From an uncultured Collinsella sp. (lineage in GTDB: Bacteria > Actinomycetota > Coriobacteriia > Coriobacteriales > Coriobacteriaceae): 47,328 nucleotides of DNA. Within the stretch, counting starts at the first letter, position 1. The number at the start of each line of letters is the position of its first letter. Made by a program: the position numbers and the translations under genes. The notes beneath the pieces were generated by a model. That model did not search any database, had not been told where the DNA came from, and saw only the letters and a list, made by a program, of their open reading frames with translations. The stretch is taken from NCBI GenBank assembly GCA_900541235.1, contig UQIW01000021.1, positions 1 to 47,328 on the forward strand, given 5' to 3'. Positions 24,063 through 33,181 of this stretch are shown piece by piece.

Positions 24063-27000
24063 ATGGCGAACACCCAGAACTATATTAACCACCTGCTGCA
24101 GAACACCGGCATTACGCCGGCGTGCAGTGAAGAAGAGCGCCTGGCTGCCGAGGATATCGCTCAGATTTTCCGCAACCACGGCTTTGACCCCGAGGTGCAG
24201 GAATTTAATGCTCCCGCGCCCAGCAGGTTGGCGTTTGCCGTTACCGGTATCCTGGCGTTTGCCGGCGCCCTGCTGATGGGCATCGGCGGCGGTATCGGCT
24301 TGGTCGGCACCTTGCTGGCCATTGTCGGTGCCGTGCTCTACGTACTCGAGCGCACAGGGCATCCCGTGGTTTCGCGCCTGGGAAAGACCGGTGTGAGCCA
24401 AAATGTCATCGCCTATCACAAGGCCTCGGGCCCGCTTGCGTCTCCTCGCAACCGCCCGGTCGTCGTGGTGGCCCACTATGATTCCCCCCGTGCCGAGCTC
24501 CTTGCTCGCGAGCCCTACGCTCCGTATCGTGCGCTCATCGCCAAGCTCCTGCCTGTCGCCACGATCGCGCCCGCGGTTGTCGCCATCCTGCGTATCCTGC
24601 CGCTCCCCGGCGTGCTCAAGGTACTGCTGTGGGTTGTCGCGATTTTAGCCTCCCTTGTGGCACTGGCCAACGCCGCCAATATCATCTCCAACCGTTTTGT
24701 GCTTCCCTACACGTCTGGCGCGGTGTGCAACAAGTCCTCTGTTGCCGCTATGCTCGGTGTCATGGACAACGTTGCCCCCTATCAGGGCGAAAACGAGTTC
24801 CCCGATGACATTCCGTTCGATACCTATTTTGGCGAGCAGAAGCGTCGCGCCGAGGAAATGGCGCGCGCGGCGGCCGAGTATGCCGCGGTCCAGCAGCAAA
24901 ACGACTACGGTAACACCATTGAATATGAGGAGCCTTCCTACGACGAGGATGAGTTTGGCCAGCCGGTGGCGCCTGTCGATGTACCCGAGCAGGACGAGGC
25001 CTTTGATGGACAGATCGATGGTTTTGAGGGTGCCTCTGCCGACGAGACGCTGATCGGCGTTATCGCCCCCGAGGCTCAAGACCAGACTGCCCAGGCCGAA
25101 GTGTCCACCGAGGAACAGTCTGCCGCCGAGCCGGCGGAGGAGCCTGCGGTGGTCGAAGCCGCCGAGCCCGAGCCCAAGCTCTATCGCAATGCCGCCGGCA
25201 ATATCCGCTTTGGTTCGGATGCCATCCGCGCGCTCGGCATGCTTCCCGAGTCCTGCACGCTCGATTACGAAGAGGGCGAGGAGCCGACGTTTGAGCCGGA
25301 GCCTGCTCCCGTTGCACAGGAGCCTGCGCCCGCGGCCAATACGGCTGTTGCTCCCGCCGAGCCGGTCGCTGCCCCTGTTGCTGCCGCGGAGCCTGACGAT
25401 AAACCCGTGCTCGATTCTGCAGCTGGTCTGGATATTCTGGCGCCTGCCGCTCCGGCACAGGTTGAAGACGAGACCGCCGACGAAGACTATGACGAGTATC
25501 CGCAGCGCGTGTCCTATGAGAGTGACACCGATTTCTCGGCCGAGCTTCCCTCGACAACGCCCCATGCCGATATCGCTTCCGCGTTCTCCTCGATTGGTGC
25601 CAGCGCTTCTAGCTTCTTTAAGGGCGCCCTTGCGAAGGGCAAGAAGTTCGTCGACGACTTTGAGGAAAAGCGCGCCGCTGCCCGCGAAGCCGCCGAGCGG
25701 GAGGCCATCGCCCAGCAGCAGGCCGCCGAGGCCGAGCGTGAGCGTGCGGCACAGGAGTTCGAGCAGAGCGAGAACGAGCAGCCGAAGCCTGTCGATGTCG
25801 CCGACGCCACGACGTCCTTCGAGGCTCCGCAGCCGACATCCGCAGACGTTGTCGAGGCTACGACGTCCTTTGAGGCGCAGCAGCCGGCCGATGGCACCAT
25901 GTCATTTGATGCCACGATGACGTTTGAGAAGCAGGGCACCGCAATTGCCGAGCCCCTTCCCATCTCCGATGATGCCCAGGGCGCCGCCGATGATTCGGTT
26001 GCCGACGAGGCCGATTCCGTTGAGGCCAGCGCACCCGAGCAGGACGAGGCTCCTGCCATGGAGCAGGAGTCCCCTGCGATTGACGAGGCTCCCAAGACGG
26101 ATGAGTCCAGGCCTTATTCTACGCAGATCTTTACCATGCCCGCGCCGGGCGACCCCGGTGCCACGGTGGCCAATGTCGCCCCCACGCAGGACGAGACAGT
26201 TGACTCCCTCATGGCGCAGATTTCGTCTCAGGTGCCTCCGCGCCAGCAAATGAATATCCCCGATCCGGCCTCCGCGCCTGCGCCCTCTTCGTCGCCGCTG
26301 GCCTCGGTCCCCGATCCGTCGCTGCCTTCGATGCAACAGGCCAACGTCGCGTCCCGCACGTCGCTGTTCGATCTTCCCGATCCTTCGGCACAGACAAATG
26401 ATCCCTTCGCGACGGCGCAGGGCCCCGAGCCCACATCGGCACCGGTCGCGACCCCCATGCCCATCTCCTCGGGCGCACAACCGCTCGAGACCATCTCGGC
26501 TCCTGCTTCGACGGGCGCCAAGCCGCAGAAGCGTGGCCTGGGTGGCTTGTTCGGTCGCAAAAAGAAGAACGAGCAGGACAGCATGAGCGACTGGCTGGGC
26601 GTCGAAGACGATTACGATGCCAAGAAGTCTGGTCGCGGCATTGGCTCGTGGGATAACTTCGAGGATGACGACGACGGTTGGAAGGGCGGCGCCACCTCCT
26701 CCGATGGTGCTTCTGCCGAGGATATGCTCTCGGCCGTTGCCTCCATGGGTGACGATGAGCTGCTCGGCCACGATATCTGGTTCGTCGCAACGGGCGCGTC
26801 CGATTGCGACGGCGCCGGCATGAGGGCGTTTTTGGCCTCGCATCGTGACAAGCTCCGCGGTGTGTTCTTCATCAATCTCGAGTCTATCGGTGCCGGCAGG
26901 CTTTCGGTGGTAACGGTCGAGGGCGAGCAGCAGCTGTTTAAGGGCGATCGCCGCATCATGAACCTTGTCAGCAAGGTGTGTAAGTCGTTCCACGTCGATT

Positions 27001-27200
27001 GCGGCGCGTTCGAGATGCCCTATGCAAAAACCGATGCATCCGCAGCGCTCGAGGCGAGCCGTCGCGCCCTTACGATCGCCGGTGTGGACGGCCCGCGCCT
27101 TGCCTGCGCTCGCACCGAGGATGACCTGCCGTACAACGTCAATCCGACCAATATCGCTACGGTGTCCGAGGTCGTGACCGAGGTCATTCGTCGTTCGTAG
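24063..27200 (+). CDS. Membrane protein with a split, probably inactive M28-peptidase-like domain
   Basis: A 1045-aa protein. The N-terminal ~240 residues resemble the first half of M28 zinc aminopeptidases (AAEDIAQIFRNHGFDPEVQE, VVVVAHYDS with H138, GAVCNKSSVAAML) and carry four likely transmembrane helices (about 56-75, 78-96, 162-180, 184-204). About 650 residues of acidic, Ala/Pro/Glu-rich low-complexity sequence follow (240-895). The second half of the fold then resumes (HDIWFVATGASDCDGAGMR, NLESIGAG, and a final helix). Metal ligands appear lost: Asp to C222 in the DN motif, the catalytic EE to SD, Asp to Glu in NLDxIG, and the final His absent. It is therefore likely a pseudo-enzyme or scaffold. 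ATG 24063 is chosen for the upstream GTGGAG. Confidence 0.7.
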   Translation: MANTQNYINHLLQNTGITPACSEEERLAAEDIAQIFRNHGFDPEVQEFNAPAPSRLAFAVTGILAFAGALLMGIGGGIGLVGTLLAIVGAVLYVLERTGHPVVSRLGKTGVSQNVIAYHKASGPLASPRNRPVVVVAHYDSPRAELLAREPYAPYRALIAKLLPVATIAPAVVAILRILPLPGVLKVLLWVVAILASLVALANAANIISNRFVLPYTSGAVCNKSSVAAMLGVMDNVAPYQGENEFPDDIPFDTYFGEQKRRAEEMARAAAEYAAVQQQNDYGNTIEYEEPSYDEDEFGQPVAPVDVPEQDEAFDGQIDGFEGASADETLIGVIAPEAQDQTAQAEVSTEEQSAAEPAEEPAVVEAAEPEPKLYRNAAGNIRFGSDAIRALGMLPESCTLDYEEGEEPTFEPEPAPVAQEPAPAANTAVAPAEPVAAPVAAAEPDDKPVLDSAAGLDILAPAAPAQVEDETADEDYDEYPQRVSYESDTDFSAELPSTTPHADIASAFSSIGASASSFFKGALAKGKKFVDDFEEKRAAAREAAEREAIAQQQAAEAERERAAQEFEQSENEQPKPVDVADATTSFEAPQPTSADVVEATTSFEAQQPADGTMSFDATMTFEKQGTAIAEPLPISDDAQGAADDSVADEADSVEASAPEQDEAPAMEQESPAIDEAPKTDESRPYSTQIFTMPAPGDPGATVANVAPTQDETVDSLMAQISSQVPPRQQMNIPDPASAPAPSSSPLASVPDPSLPSMQQANVASRTSLFDLPDPSAQTNDPFATAQGPEPTSAPVATPMPISSGAQPLETISAPASTGAKPQKRGLGGLFGRKKKNEQDSMSDWLGVEDDYDAKKSGRGIGSWDNFEDDDDGWKGGATSSDGASAEDMLSAVASMGDDELLGHDIWFVATGASDCDGAGMRAFLASHRDKLRGVFFINLESIGAGRLSVVTVEGEQQLFKGDRRIMNLVSKVCKSFHVDCGAFEMPYAKTDASAALEASRRALTIAGVDGPRLACARTEDDLPYNVNPTNIATVSEVVTEVIRRS

Positions 27201-27222
27201 ACAGACCCGCTAAGGAGTCAGC

Positions 27223-27441
27223 GTGTTTTCGTACATCAAGCGCCATTGGCCCATCTATTTGATCTTGACCCTGATCGCTATCGCATTGGGCTTTGGGGCC
27301 GCGTATGTCGTTGGCGTTAAGGGCTCGACGCCCGAGACGACAATGAACGAAGAGGTGGAGCAAGAGCAAAGTTTGGGTGCCGACGGTATTTCCGAGTCCG
27401 ATCAGGCAGCCATCGATGGCGGTTCGTCATCTGCTGAATAG
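27223..27441 (+). CDS. Small single-pass membrane protein
   Basis: A 72-aa protein, not assigned. It has a basic start (YIKRHW), one transmembrane helix (about residues 10-31) and an acidic Ser/Glu-rich tail on the far side. GTG 27223 has AAGGAG upstream and follows the split M28-like gene by 22 nt. The two are probably co-transcribed and may interact. A strong terminator follows. Confidence 0.65.
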   Translation: MFSYIKRHWPIYLILTLIAIALGFGAAYVVGVKGSTPETTMNEEVEQEQSLGADGISESDQAAIDGGSSSAE

Positions 27442-27463
27442 CCGATTCATCGTTTATGCCCAA

Positions 27464-27500
27464 GGCGGGCGAGCCGGGAGACTGGCTCGCCCGCCTTTTT
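27464..27500 (+). terminator. Intrinsic terminator
   Basis: A 12-bp GC-rich stem (GGCGGGCGAGCC 27464-27475 with 27484-27495) and five T. It ends the split M28-like transcript just before the convergent adhesin gene. Confidence 0.9.
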
Positions 27501-27507
27501 TATCGTG

Positions 27508-30500
27508 CTAGCGCTTCTTTGTGGCTGACCTAAGGCGAGCGAACCATATGGCTGCAGTGCCCGAGGTCAGGAGTGCGGTGATGCATGCGGCGACGGGAAC
27601 AGATCCCGTTGCCGGCAGGTTCTGAGGCAGGGTGCATCGTTGGATGACGCGGTCCTCATCATGCGCCTCGAGTTTATCGCCACCGCCGTTGCGGCAAAGA
27701 TCGACGCGCGCGCTGTTGGCAAGTGCGGTTTGGGGCGTATAGGACGACGTTGCCTGCATATGCACGACTGCGCCTCGGGCATCCGAGTTAAGGGCCGCCT
27801 TGGCATCGTCGAGATCGTCGTGTTCGTCTTTAAGGTCATCCCGGGTCCAAGAGCCCGCCTCGCTTCTGGTTGTAAAGTCGGCGGCTACCGCGCCGTATTC
27901 AAAACGGATGCCCGTGATGACGGCGTCGTCCGTAAGATCAATCTCTTTCGTATCGAGCGTGACGGACTTGTCTGTCGGGATATCTGCTTTCCATAGGTGC
28001 CACCCGTCGTAATCGACGAGACGCACATCGTCGCCCAGCAGCTTTGTAACCTCTTCCGTTTCGAGCCAAGGATTGCGATGCTCGTCGTTAAGTGTTGCAT
28101 TGGCCCGCTTGCCCGTATCGCTTGTTCCTGCCGGAGACGTTCGATACCACACGTTGCACAGTCCGTTTAGATCACCGACCGCAATAGGGGTTTCAACGGC
28201 AACAAGTTTCGCTGCGCCATCTTTGGCGCACTCAAGGTCGTCGGTGATGGTCAACTCGTCGACCCAGGTGCTCGACTCATTTTTGGCGTCGATGGTATAG
28301 GAGAAGGCCCCTTGCGTATTGGCCTGTGCTTTGGCTCGGTTTTTTCCGTCGCCGTTGGCAACGAGTTCGCTTGTGACTGGCTGTGCAATCTCTTGGCGTT
28401 TATCGACGCTTCCCCTGATCTCGATGGGGGTATCCTTCATGGCCATGGTTTGAACTTCTCCCGTGGCCTTTACTTCAAACGTTATCTCTTCGGCGAGGTC
28501 GTAGGTACGCGGAGACATCGTTTCGCGCAGGGTGTAGGTGCCGGGTGAAAGGTGCTCAATGCGGTGCGGTTTGCCGGATGAAGTCCAAGAATCGATTTCG
28601 TTGCCATTGGAGTCGCAGAGGACAAGCTCAGCGCCTGTCACTTCCTGACCTCCGCACGCGTCGACTTTGGAGACATCGAGCTTGGTGTAGTCGTTGGAAA
28701 CGTCAAGGTGCACTTCGATCACGGGCGTTTGCTGGTCAGCGTACGACAACTTTACAGTATGTGGGGTCGGGTTGAGCAGATAACCTTCGGGCGCTTGTGT
28801 CTCGACGACCTCGTAGGTGGCGGCACCGCATCCCAGCGATAGATGGTCGACTCGCGCGTGCCCCCGTTCGTCGGTTGTAACGGTGGCGACGGTTTCGCCA
28901 TCCAGGGCGACGATGCTGCCGTCTGCCCGCACGATGTCGCCGCCGGCGCGGATGTCAAACGTGGCTCCAGCGAGGGTGCGCCCATCTACAGCATCCGTCT
29001 TAATGATTTCGATACTTCCGGTTGCGGCGTCGTCATAGAACGAGGCGACGGCGACCGGTGTCAGATTTCTGTCGGCGGGAATCGTTATCTCCAGGTCTTC
29101 TCCGCGCAGATACGGTTCCTTGGCCGATGCCTCGTGCACGTAGTATGTTCCGGGATGAAGTGATTCGGGCAGCGTGACGGCGCCGGCTGTATCGGTTGTG
29201 AAGGTATTCATTACATTGTGGGCCGGATACCAACATGTTTGCGAGACGGGCTCGTGGTGGCTATCGAGCAGCTGGAACGTAAAGCCGGCAAGTGGTACGG
29301 TGCCGCCGGTCTGAGCATCGCGCTTTACGATTTGAAGGTGTGTCGATAGGGCATGGTTGTCAACGATGTACTGAAGTTCGGCGCCGTCTGCGGTCTGCTC
29401 TGCTGTGATGGTCCATTCACCTGCTTGCTTAAATCCTTCAGGGACCGTTTCTGCAACCTCGCGAACGGTGTAGCCCGCGCGGTCGTAGGGAATGGCACCG
29501 TGAGCGCCGGCGGGTCGCTTGCCTATGCCAAACCATGCTTCGGGCTGGTCTTTGGTGGAGGCAAAGCCGTAAACGTTTGTGGTCAACGTGCCGACGACTT
29601 GTTGTGAGCTATTGCTGACAACTTCAAAGACGACGCCTCCCGCCGGCTGCTCAAGGCCGGACTCATCGTTATCGCCATGGTCCTTAAACTTCGAGATCTC
29701 AAGGTCAAAGGCGATGGGGATGTTGGGAATACGGCTTTCGAGCTCAACGGTGCCCGTATCTCCGAGCTGCTCGGCACCGACGGTGTAGCTCCAACAGTCG
29801 TTTGAAATCAGGTAGCCCTCGGGCGCTTTCGATTCGTAGATGGTAAAGGTACCCAGAGGAACGTCATTGAGGATCGCCCGTCCGTTTTCGTCGGTCGTAA
29901 GGGTGCGAGTCCAGCCGGGGGTTGATTGCGAGACGCAGGTGAATTCAGCGCCCGCAAGCGACGCCCCAACCTGGGTGCCGGCATCCGTGGCGGCATCGAC
30001 TTTTGCAATACGCAAGGTGATGGTGCCGGGCTGCTCGTTGACGGTGACATGTTCACCGCTGTTTTGTGTGGTGAAGGCTATTCGGTCGCTTCGAGGGATA
30101 TAGCCTGCCGGGGCTTTGGTTTCGACCAGGTAATATGCCGTATTGGGCAAAAGCGTTGCTTGTGCACGCCCGTTTTCGTCCATCTGGATAGTGCCGACAC
30201 GTGCATCGCCTGCACTTTCAAAGATATCGAAGGTTGCGCTACCGAGCCTGTAGGCGTCGTTACCGGCGGTGATGTCAGCCTGGGACGATTGTTTTTGGAA
30301 AGATACGGAGACGGCGGGCAGAACATAGAGCATGTCCTGGTGTCGACCCTCGCCCGAGACCGGGCCGTGATAACGCCTGGCTCGATGTGGGGCCGCCTTA
30401 ATGGATCCGGACTTAGCGCTGTCGTAGAGCCAACGTGCAGCCGCTACGGCCTCGGCGTTTTCGTAAAACCTACCGCTCCTGGCAACTCCCTTGCTGTTTG

Positions 30501-30939
30501 TATACGAATAGGTGCCGTCGGGGCGCGTGGTTCCCTTGAGCATCCACACGGCAATCTGGGTGGCGGCACGGGCGAGATCGGGCGACAGGTTGTGGCCCCC
30601 AAAGGATGTGCTGGAGGGGTATCCGTGACAGACGATGGCGGCAAATTCGTCATCGAGCCATGTCCAGCCCTGGTTGTATGTGCGCCATGGCCCTCCCGGC
30701 TTGCTGGGGCCGGGGCAGTCTTGATTCATGCAGTACGAAATCGAAGTGTCCTGTGCCTCATATTTACCGACGCCGAAGGGGCCGCAGCCGTCGCTTATAG
30801 TGCGGAAATTAAGGGCGTCGTTCCCGTCGACGGCGAGTGCGGCCCCTGGGGCCAGGCAGCCGATCAGAAAAAAGAGGAGCAGGAGCAGCGGACCTGTTGC
30901 GATTGCGCTGTGGACAGAGTGCGTGGGTGCGTTGGACAT
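27508..30939 (-). CDS. Thioester-domain surface adhesin with Cna-B-like repeats and LPATG sorting signal
   Basis: A 1143-aa secreted, cell-wall-anchored protein. The signal peptide covers residues 1-36 (LLLLLFFLIGCLAPGAALA). The N-terminal thioester domain has Cys70 in SYCM and Gln128 in ATQIAVW, matching the [YFL]C and QxxxW pair that forms the internal thioester in Gram-positive covalent adhesins. About six SpaA/Cna-B-type repeats follow, recognisable by repeated K(V/T)DA, AGATFDI-like and ETKAPEGY-like motifs. A larger C-terminal domain precedes LPATG, a hydrophobic helix and RLRSATKKR. Repeats probably form Lys-Asn/Asp isopeptide bonds (family knowledge). Likely role: covalent attachment to host or mucus proteins. 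ATG 30937-30939 has AAGGAG upstream. No sortase gene is in the window. Confidence 0.88.
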   Translation of the reverse strand: MSNAPTHSVHSAIATGPLLLLLFFLIGCLAPGAALAVDGNDALNFRTISDGCGPFGVGKYEAQDTSISYCMNQDCPGPSKPGGPWRTYNQGWTWLDDEFAAIVCHGYPSSTSFGGHNLSPDLARAATQIAVWMLKGTTRPDGTYSYTNSKGVARSGRFYENAEAVAAARWLYDSAKSGSIKAAPHRARRYHGPVSGEGRHQDMLYVLPAVSVSFQKQSSQADITAGNDAYRLGSATFDIFESAGDARVGTIQMDENGRAQATLLPNTAYYLVETKAPAGYIPRSDRIAFTTQNSGEHVTVNEQPGTITLRIAKVDAATDAGTQVGASLAGAEFTCVSQSTPGWTRTLTTDENGRAILNDVPLGTFTIYESKAPEGYLISNDCWSYTVGAEQLGDTGTVELESRIPNIPIAFDLEISKFKDHGDNDESGLEQPAGGVVFEVVSNSSQQVVGTLTTNVYGFASTKDQPEAWFGIGKRPAGAHGAIPYDRAGYTVREVAETVPEGFKQAGEWTITAEQTADGAELQYIVDNHALSTHLQIVKRDAQTGGTVPLAGFTFQLLDSHHEPVSQTCWYPAHNVMNTFTTDTAGAVTLPESLHPGTYYVHEASAKEPYLRGEDLEITIPADRNLTPVAVASFYDDAATGSIEIIKTDAVDGRTLAGATFDIRAGGDIVRADGSIVALDGETVATVTTDERGHARVDHLSLGCGAATYEVVETQAPEGYLLNPTPHTVKLSYADQQTPVIEVHLDVSNDYTKLDVSKVDACGGQEVTGAELVLCDSNGNEIDSWTSSGKPHRIEHLSPGTYTLRETMSPRTYDLAEEITFEVKATGEVQTMAMKDTPIEIRGSVDKRQEIAQPVTSELVANGDGKNRAKAQANTQGAFSYTIDAKNESSTWVDELTITDDLECAKDGAAKLVAVETPIAVGDLNGLCNVWYRTSPAGTSDTGKRANATLNDEHRNPWLETEEVTKLLGDDVRLVDYDGWHLWKADIPTDKSVTLDTKEIDLTDDAVITGIRFEYGAVAADFTTRSEAGSWTRDDLKDEHDDLDDAKAALNSDARGAVVHMQATSSYTPQTALANSARVDLCRNGGGDKLEAHDEDRVIQRCTLPQNLPATGSVPVAACITALLTSGTAAIWFARLRSATKKR

Positions 30940-31193
30940 GGCTGCTCCTTATCCCTCGTGCGCCGCACGGGGAGGCCGCGGCGCTTGGGATGAGGCTACT
31001 GCCATGGTTCATGCGGGTAAGTACCGGAAGCTGACCAAAAGCTTGCCCGATTTCTGACAAATCGAGCTCAAATACAATAATCAGATAAAAGCGCAGGTAG
31101 AAGATGGTAAGAAAAGAACGACAGGGGTCCCCATCTCCACAATTGGCGCGGTTTTCAAACGATTCTCCACAGCTAAAACAAGCATCGACACCC

Positions 31194-31223
31194 TTGTATC
31201 AAACAAGACAACCGCGTTATACT
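31194..31223 (+). promoter_or_regulatory. tRNA-Gly promoter
   Basis: TTGTAT (31194-31199), an 18-bp spacer and TATACT (31218-31223), 13 nt before the tRNA. The rest of the 30940-31236 spacer holds the adhesin's upstream region, with no other gene seen. Confidence 0.65.
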
Positions 31224-31236
31224 AGCCAACACACAA

Positions 31237-31311
31237 GCGGGCATCGCCAAGTGGTAAGGCATCAGCTTCCCAAGCTGACACTCGCGGGTTCGAATCCCGT
31301 TGCCCGCTCCA
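31237..31311 (+). tRNA. tRNA-Gly (anticodon CCC)
   Basis: Acceptor GCGGGCA (31237-31243) pairs with TGCCCGC (31301-31307). The anticodon loop TTCCCAA lies in the stem CAGCT/AGCTG, the T-loop is GGGTTCGAATCCC, and CCA is encoded at 31309-31311. Cloverleaf is complete. Confidence 0.97.
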
Positions 31312-31323
31312 GTAAAAAGCACA

Positions 31324-31355
31324 AGCACGGCAGCGTTACGTTGCCGTGCTTTTTA
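31324..31355 (+). terminator. Intrinsic terminator after tRNA-Gly
   Basis: A 12-bp stem (31324-31335 with 31339-31350, one G-T wobble, loop TTA) and a T-run. Confidence 0.88.
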
Positions 31356-31360
31356 CTACC

Positions 31361-31481
31361 AAGTGCCGGGATTCGAACCCGCCAGGGTGCGAGCGTAAAG
31401 CAAACGCGAAGCGTTTGTAGCGAGCAGGCGAAGGCGCCGGCAGGCGCCTGAAGCCGGTGCGTATTTGCAAAGCAAATACGC
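31361..31481. repeat. Hairpin-rich element A downstream of tRNA-Gly
   Basis: Begins with CGGGATTCGAACCCGC (31367-31382), an exact inverted copy of the tRNA-Gly T-arm (31284-31299). Three hairpins follow: CAAACGC-GAA-GCGTTTG (31401-31417), AGGCGCC-GGCA-GGCGCCT (31432-31449) and GCGTATTTGC-AAA-GCAAATACGC (31459-31481). The order of parts parallels element B after tRNA-Lys. The region is non-coding and the function unknown. Confidence 0.65.
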
Positions 31482-31605
31482 GGACGTTCCCATGGCCGCT
31501 CCTGTTTCAAAATGTTAGGTTAATGCCCGTTATCGCTACTCGCGCCCGCGCACGGTACAATGGTTGGGTTACGACCAACGTGCCAATAACCAAAAAGGAG
31601 CCGCT

Positions 31606-32949
31606 ATGATCGATCGCTATACCCGCCCGGAGATGGGACATATCTTCTCCCTCGAGAACAAGTATGCCATTTGGCAGGAGATTGAGGTCCTGGCCTGCGA
31701 GGCTCAGGCGGAGCTCGGCAAGATCGGTATTTCCAAAGAAGAGGCCCAGTGGATTCGCGACCACGCCAACTTTGAGAAGGCGAAGGTTGACGAGATCGAG
31801 GAGGTCACGCGCCACGATGTCATCGCCTTCCTGACCAACATGAAGGAATATATCGACGCCGATGTTCCCGAGGGCGAGCCCAAGCCTAGCCGCTGGGTTC
31901 ACTACGGTATGACCAGCTCTGACCTGGGTGATACGGCTCTGTGCTATCAGCTTACTCAGGCGTGTGACCTGATTATCGAGGACGTTAAGAAGCTCGGCGT
32001 GATCTGCAAGCGTCGTGCCTTCGAGGAGCGCAATACGCTCTGCGCCGGCCGCACCCATGGCATCCATGCCGAGCCGATGACCTTCGGTATGAAGTTTGGC
32101 TCCTGGGCATGGGAGCTCAAGCGCGATCTCGATCGTCTTGAGGATGCTCGCAGGAACGTTGCCTTCGGTGCCATCTCCGGTGCCGTCGGCACCTACAGCT
32201 CCATCGAGCCGTTCGTCGAGGAGTACGTCTGCGAGCACCTGGGCCTGGTCCACGATCCGCTGTCCACGCAGGTCATCAGTCGCGATCACCACGCCTACCT
32301 TGCCGGCGTGCTTGCCACTACAGCGGCCACCTGCGAGCGCATCGCGACCGAGGTCCGCAACCTGCAGAAGACCGATACGCTCGAGGCCGAGGAGCCCTTC
32401 CGCAAGGGCCAAAAGGGCAGCTCCGCCATGCCGCACAAGCGCAACCCCATCACCATGGAGAAGGTCTGTGGCCTGTCGCGCGTCGTGAAGTCCAACGCTC
32501 AGGTCGCCTTTGACAACGTTGCCCTGTGGCACGAGCGCGACATTTCGCACTCCTCTGCCGAGCGCGTCGCCCAGGCCGATAGCTTCATCGCCCTTGACCA
32601 CATGTTCCAGTGCCTCATCCGCGTCATCGACGGCCTGCAGCTGTACCCTGCCCGCATGATGGCCAATCTCAACAAGACCCGCGGCCTCATCTTCTCCTCC
32701 AAGGTGCTGCTGGCTCTCGTCGATACAGGCATCACCCGCGAGGATGCCTATGCCATCGTGCAGGAAAACGCCATGGCCACGTGGCACGAGGTGCAGGATT
32801 GCGTCTCCGGTCCTACCTTTAAGGAGCGCCTCGAGGCCGATCCGCGCTGCACCGTCAGCCAGGAGAAGCTCGACGAGATCTTTGACCCGTGGGACTTCCT
32901 CACCCGCATCGACACGGTCTTCGATCGCCTGGAGCAGCTCGAGTTCTAA
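31606..32949 (+). CDS. purB: Adenylosuccinate lyase
   Basis: Catalyses two fumarate-releasing steps of purine synthesis (SAICAR to AICAR, and adenylosuccinate to AMP). 447 aa. The fumarase-superfamily signature GSSAMPHKRNP is at 271-281, with the catalytic Ser on this mobile loop. The histidine region is GRTHGIHAEPMTFG and the N-terminal domain has HYGMTSSDLGDTAL. ATG 31606 follows AAGGAG; an upstream in-frame start has no ribosome site. It stands alone, distant from purC at 43720. Confidence 0.96.
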   Translation: MIDRYTRPEMGHIFSLENKYAIWQEIEVLACEAQAELGKIGISKEEAQWIRDHANFEKAKVDEIEEVTRHDVIAFLTNMKEYIDADVPEGEPKPSRWVHYGMTSSDLGDTALCYQLTQACDLIIEDVKKLGVICKRRAFEERNTLCAGRTHGIHAEPMTFGMKFGSWAWELKRDLDRLEDARRNVAFGAISGAVGTYSSIEPFVEEYVCEHLGLVHDPLSTQVISRDHHAYLAGVLATTAATCERIATEVRNLQKTDTLEAEEPFRKGQKGSSAMPHKRNPITMEKVCGLSRVVKSNAQVAFDNVALWHERDISHSSAERVAQADSFIALDHMFQCLIRVIDGLQLYPARMMANLNKTRGLIFSSKVLLALVDTGITREDAYAIVQENAMATWHEVQDCVSGPTFKERLEADPRCTVSQEKLDEIFDPWDFLTRIDTVFDRLEQLEF

Positions 32950-33017
32950 TTGACCGATCGGGGAGGTAGTCAAATCGATCAATTCTCCGCGGCCCTCGTT
33001 CGAGTGCGACTTTCCAA

Positions 33018-33059
33018 CACAAGCCCCGCTCGCAGCTCGCTCTGCCAGCGGGGCTTGTG
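33018..33059 (+). terminator. Stem-loop after purB, probable weak terminator
   Basis: A 13-bp perfect stem (CACAAGCCCCGCT 33018-33030 with 33047-33059) with a small inner GCAG/CTGC stem. No T-run follows, so termination or 3'-end protection is only likely. Confidence 0.5.
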
Positions 33060-33150
33060 CATGAGCGCACCTAGAAAGCTGGACGTCAGCGATATATGCG
33101 CGTCAACTGTGCTGCTTGCCGATAATTTGAGACATCTGACAAACATTACC

Positions 33151-33181
33151 TTGCCGGTAACTGTCGGGGGGGGGGTATCCT
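33151..33181 (+). promoter_or_regulatory. Candidate phase-variable promoter with a G10 tract in the spacer
   Basis: TTGCCG (33151-33156) and TATCCT (33176-33181) are separated by 19 bp ending in ten consecutive G (33166-33175), 69 bp before the start of a BIG_2 surface-protein gene. The hexamers each match consensus at 4 of 6. A homopolymer here would change spacer length by slipped-strand mispairing; at 19 bp the promoter would be weak, and loss of two G would give the 17-bp optimum. Confidence 0.55.

Noticed and set aside
31361..31481. CRISPR array
   Set aside because: The hairpins differ in sequence and spacing; there are no constant repeats with spacers and no cas genes nearby.
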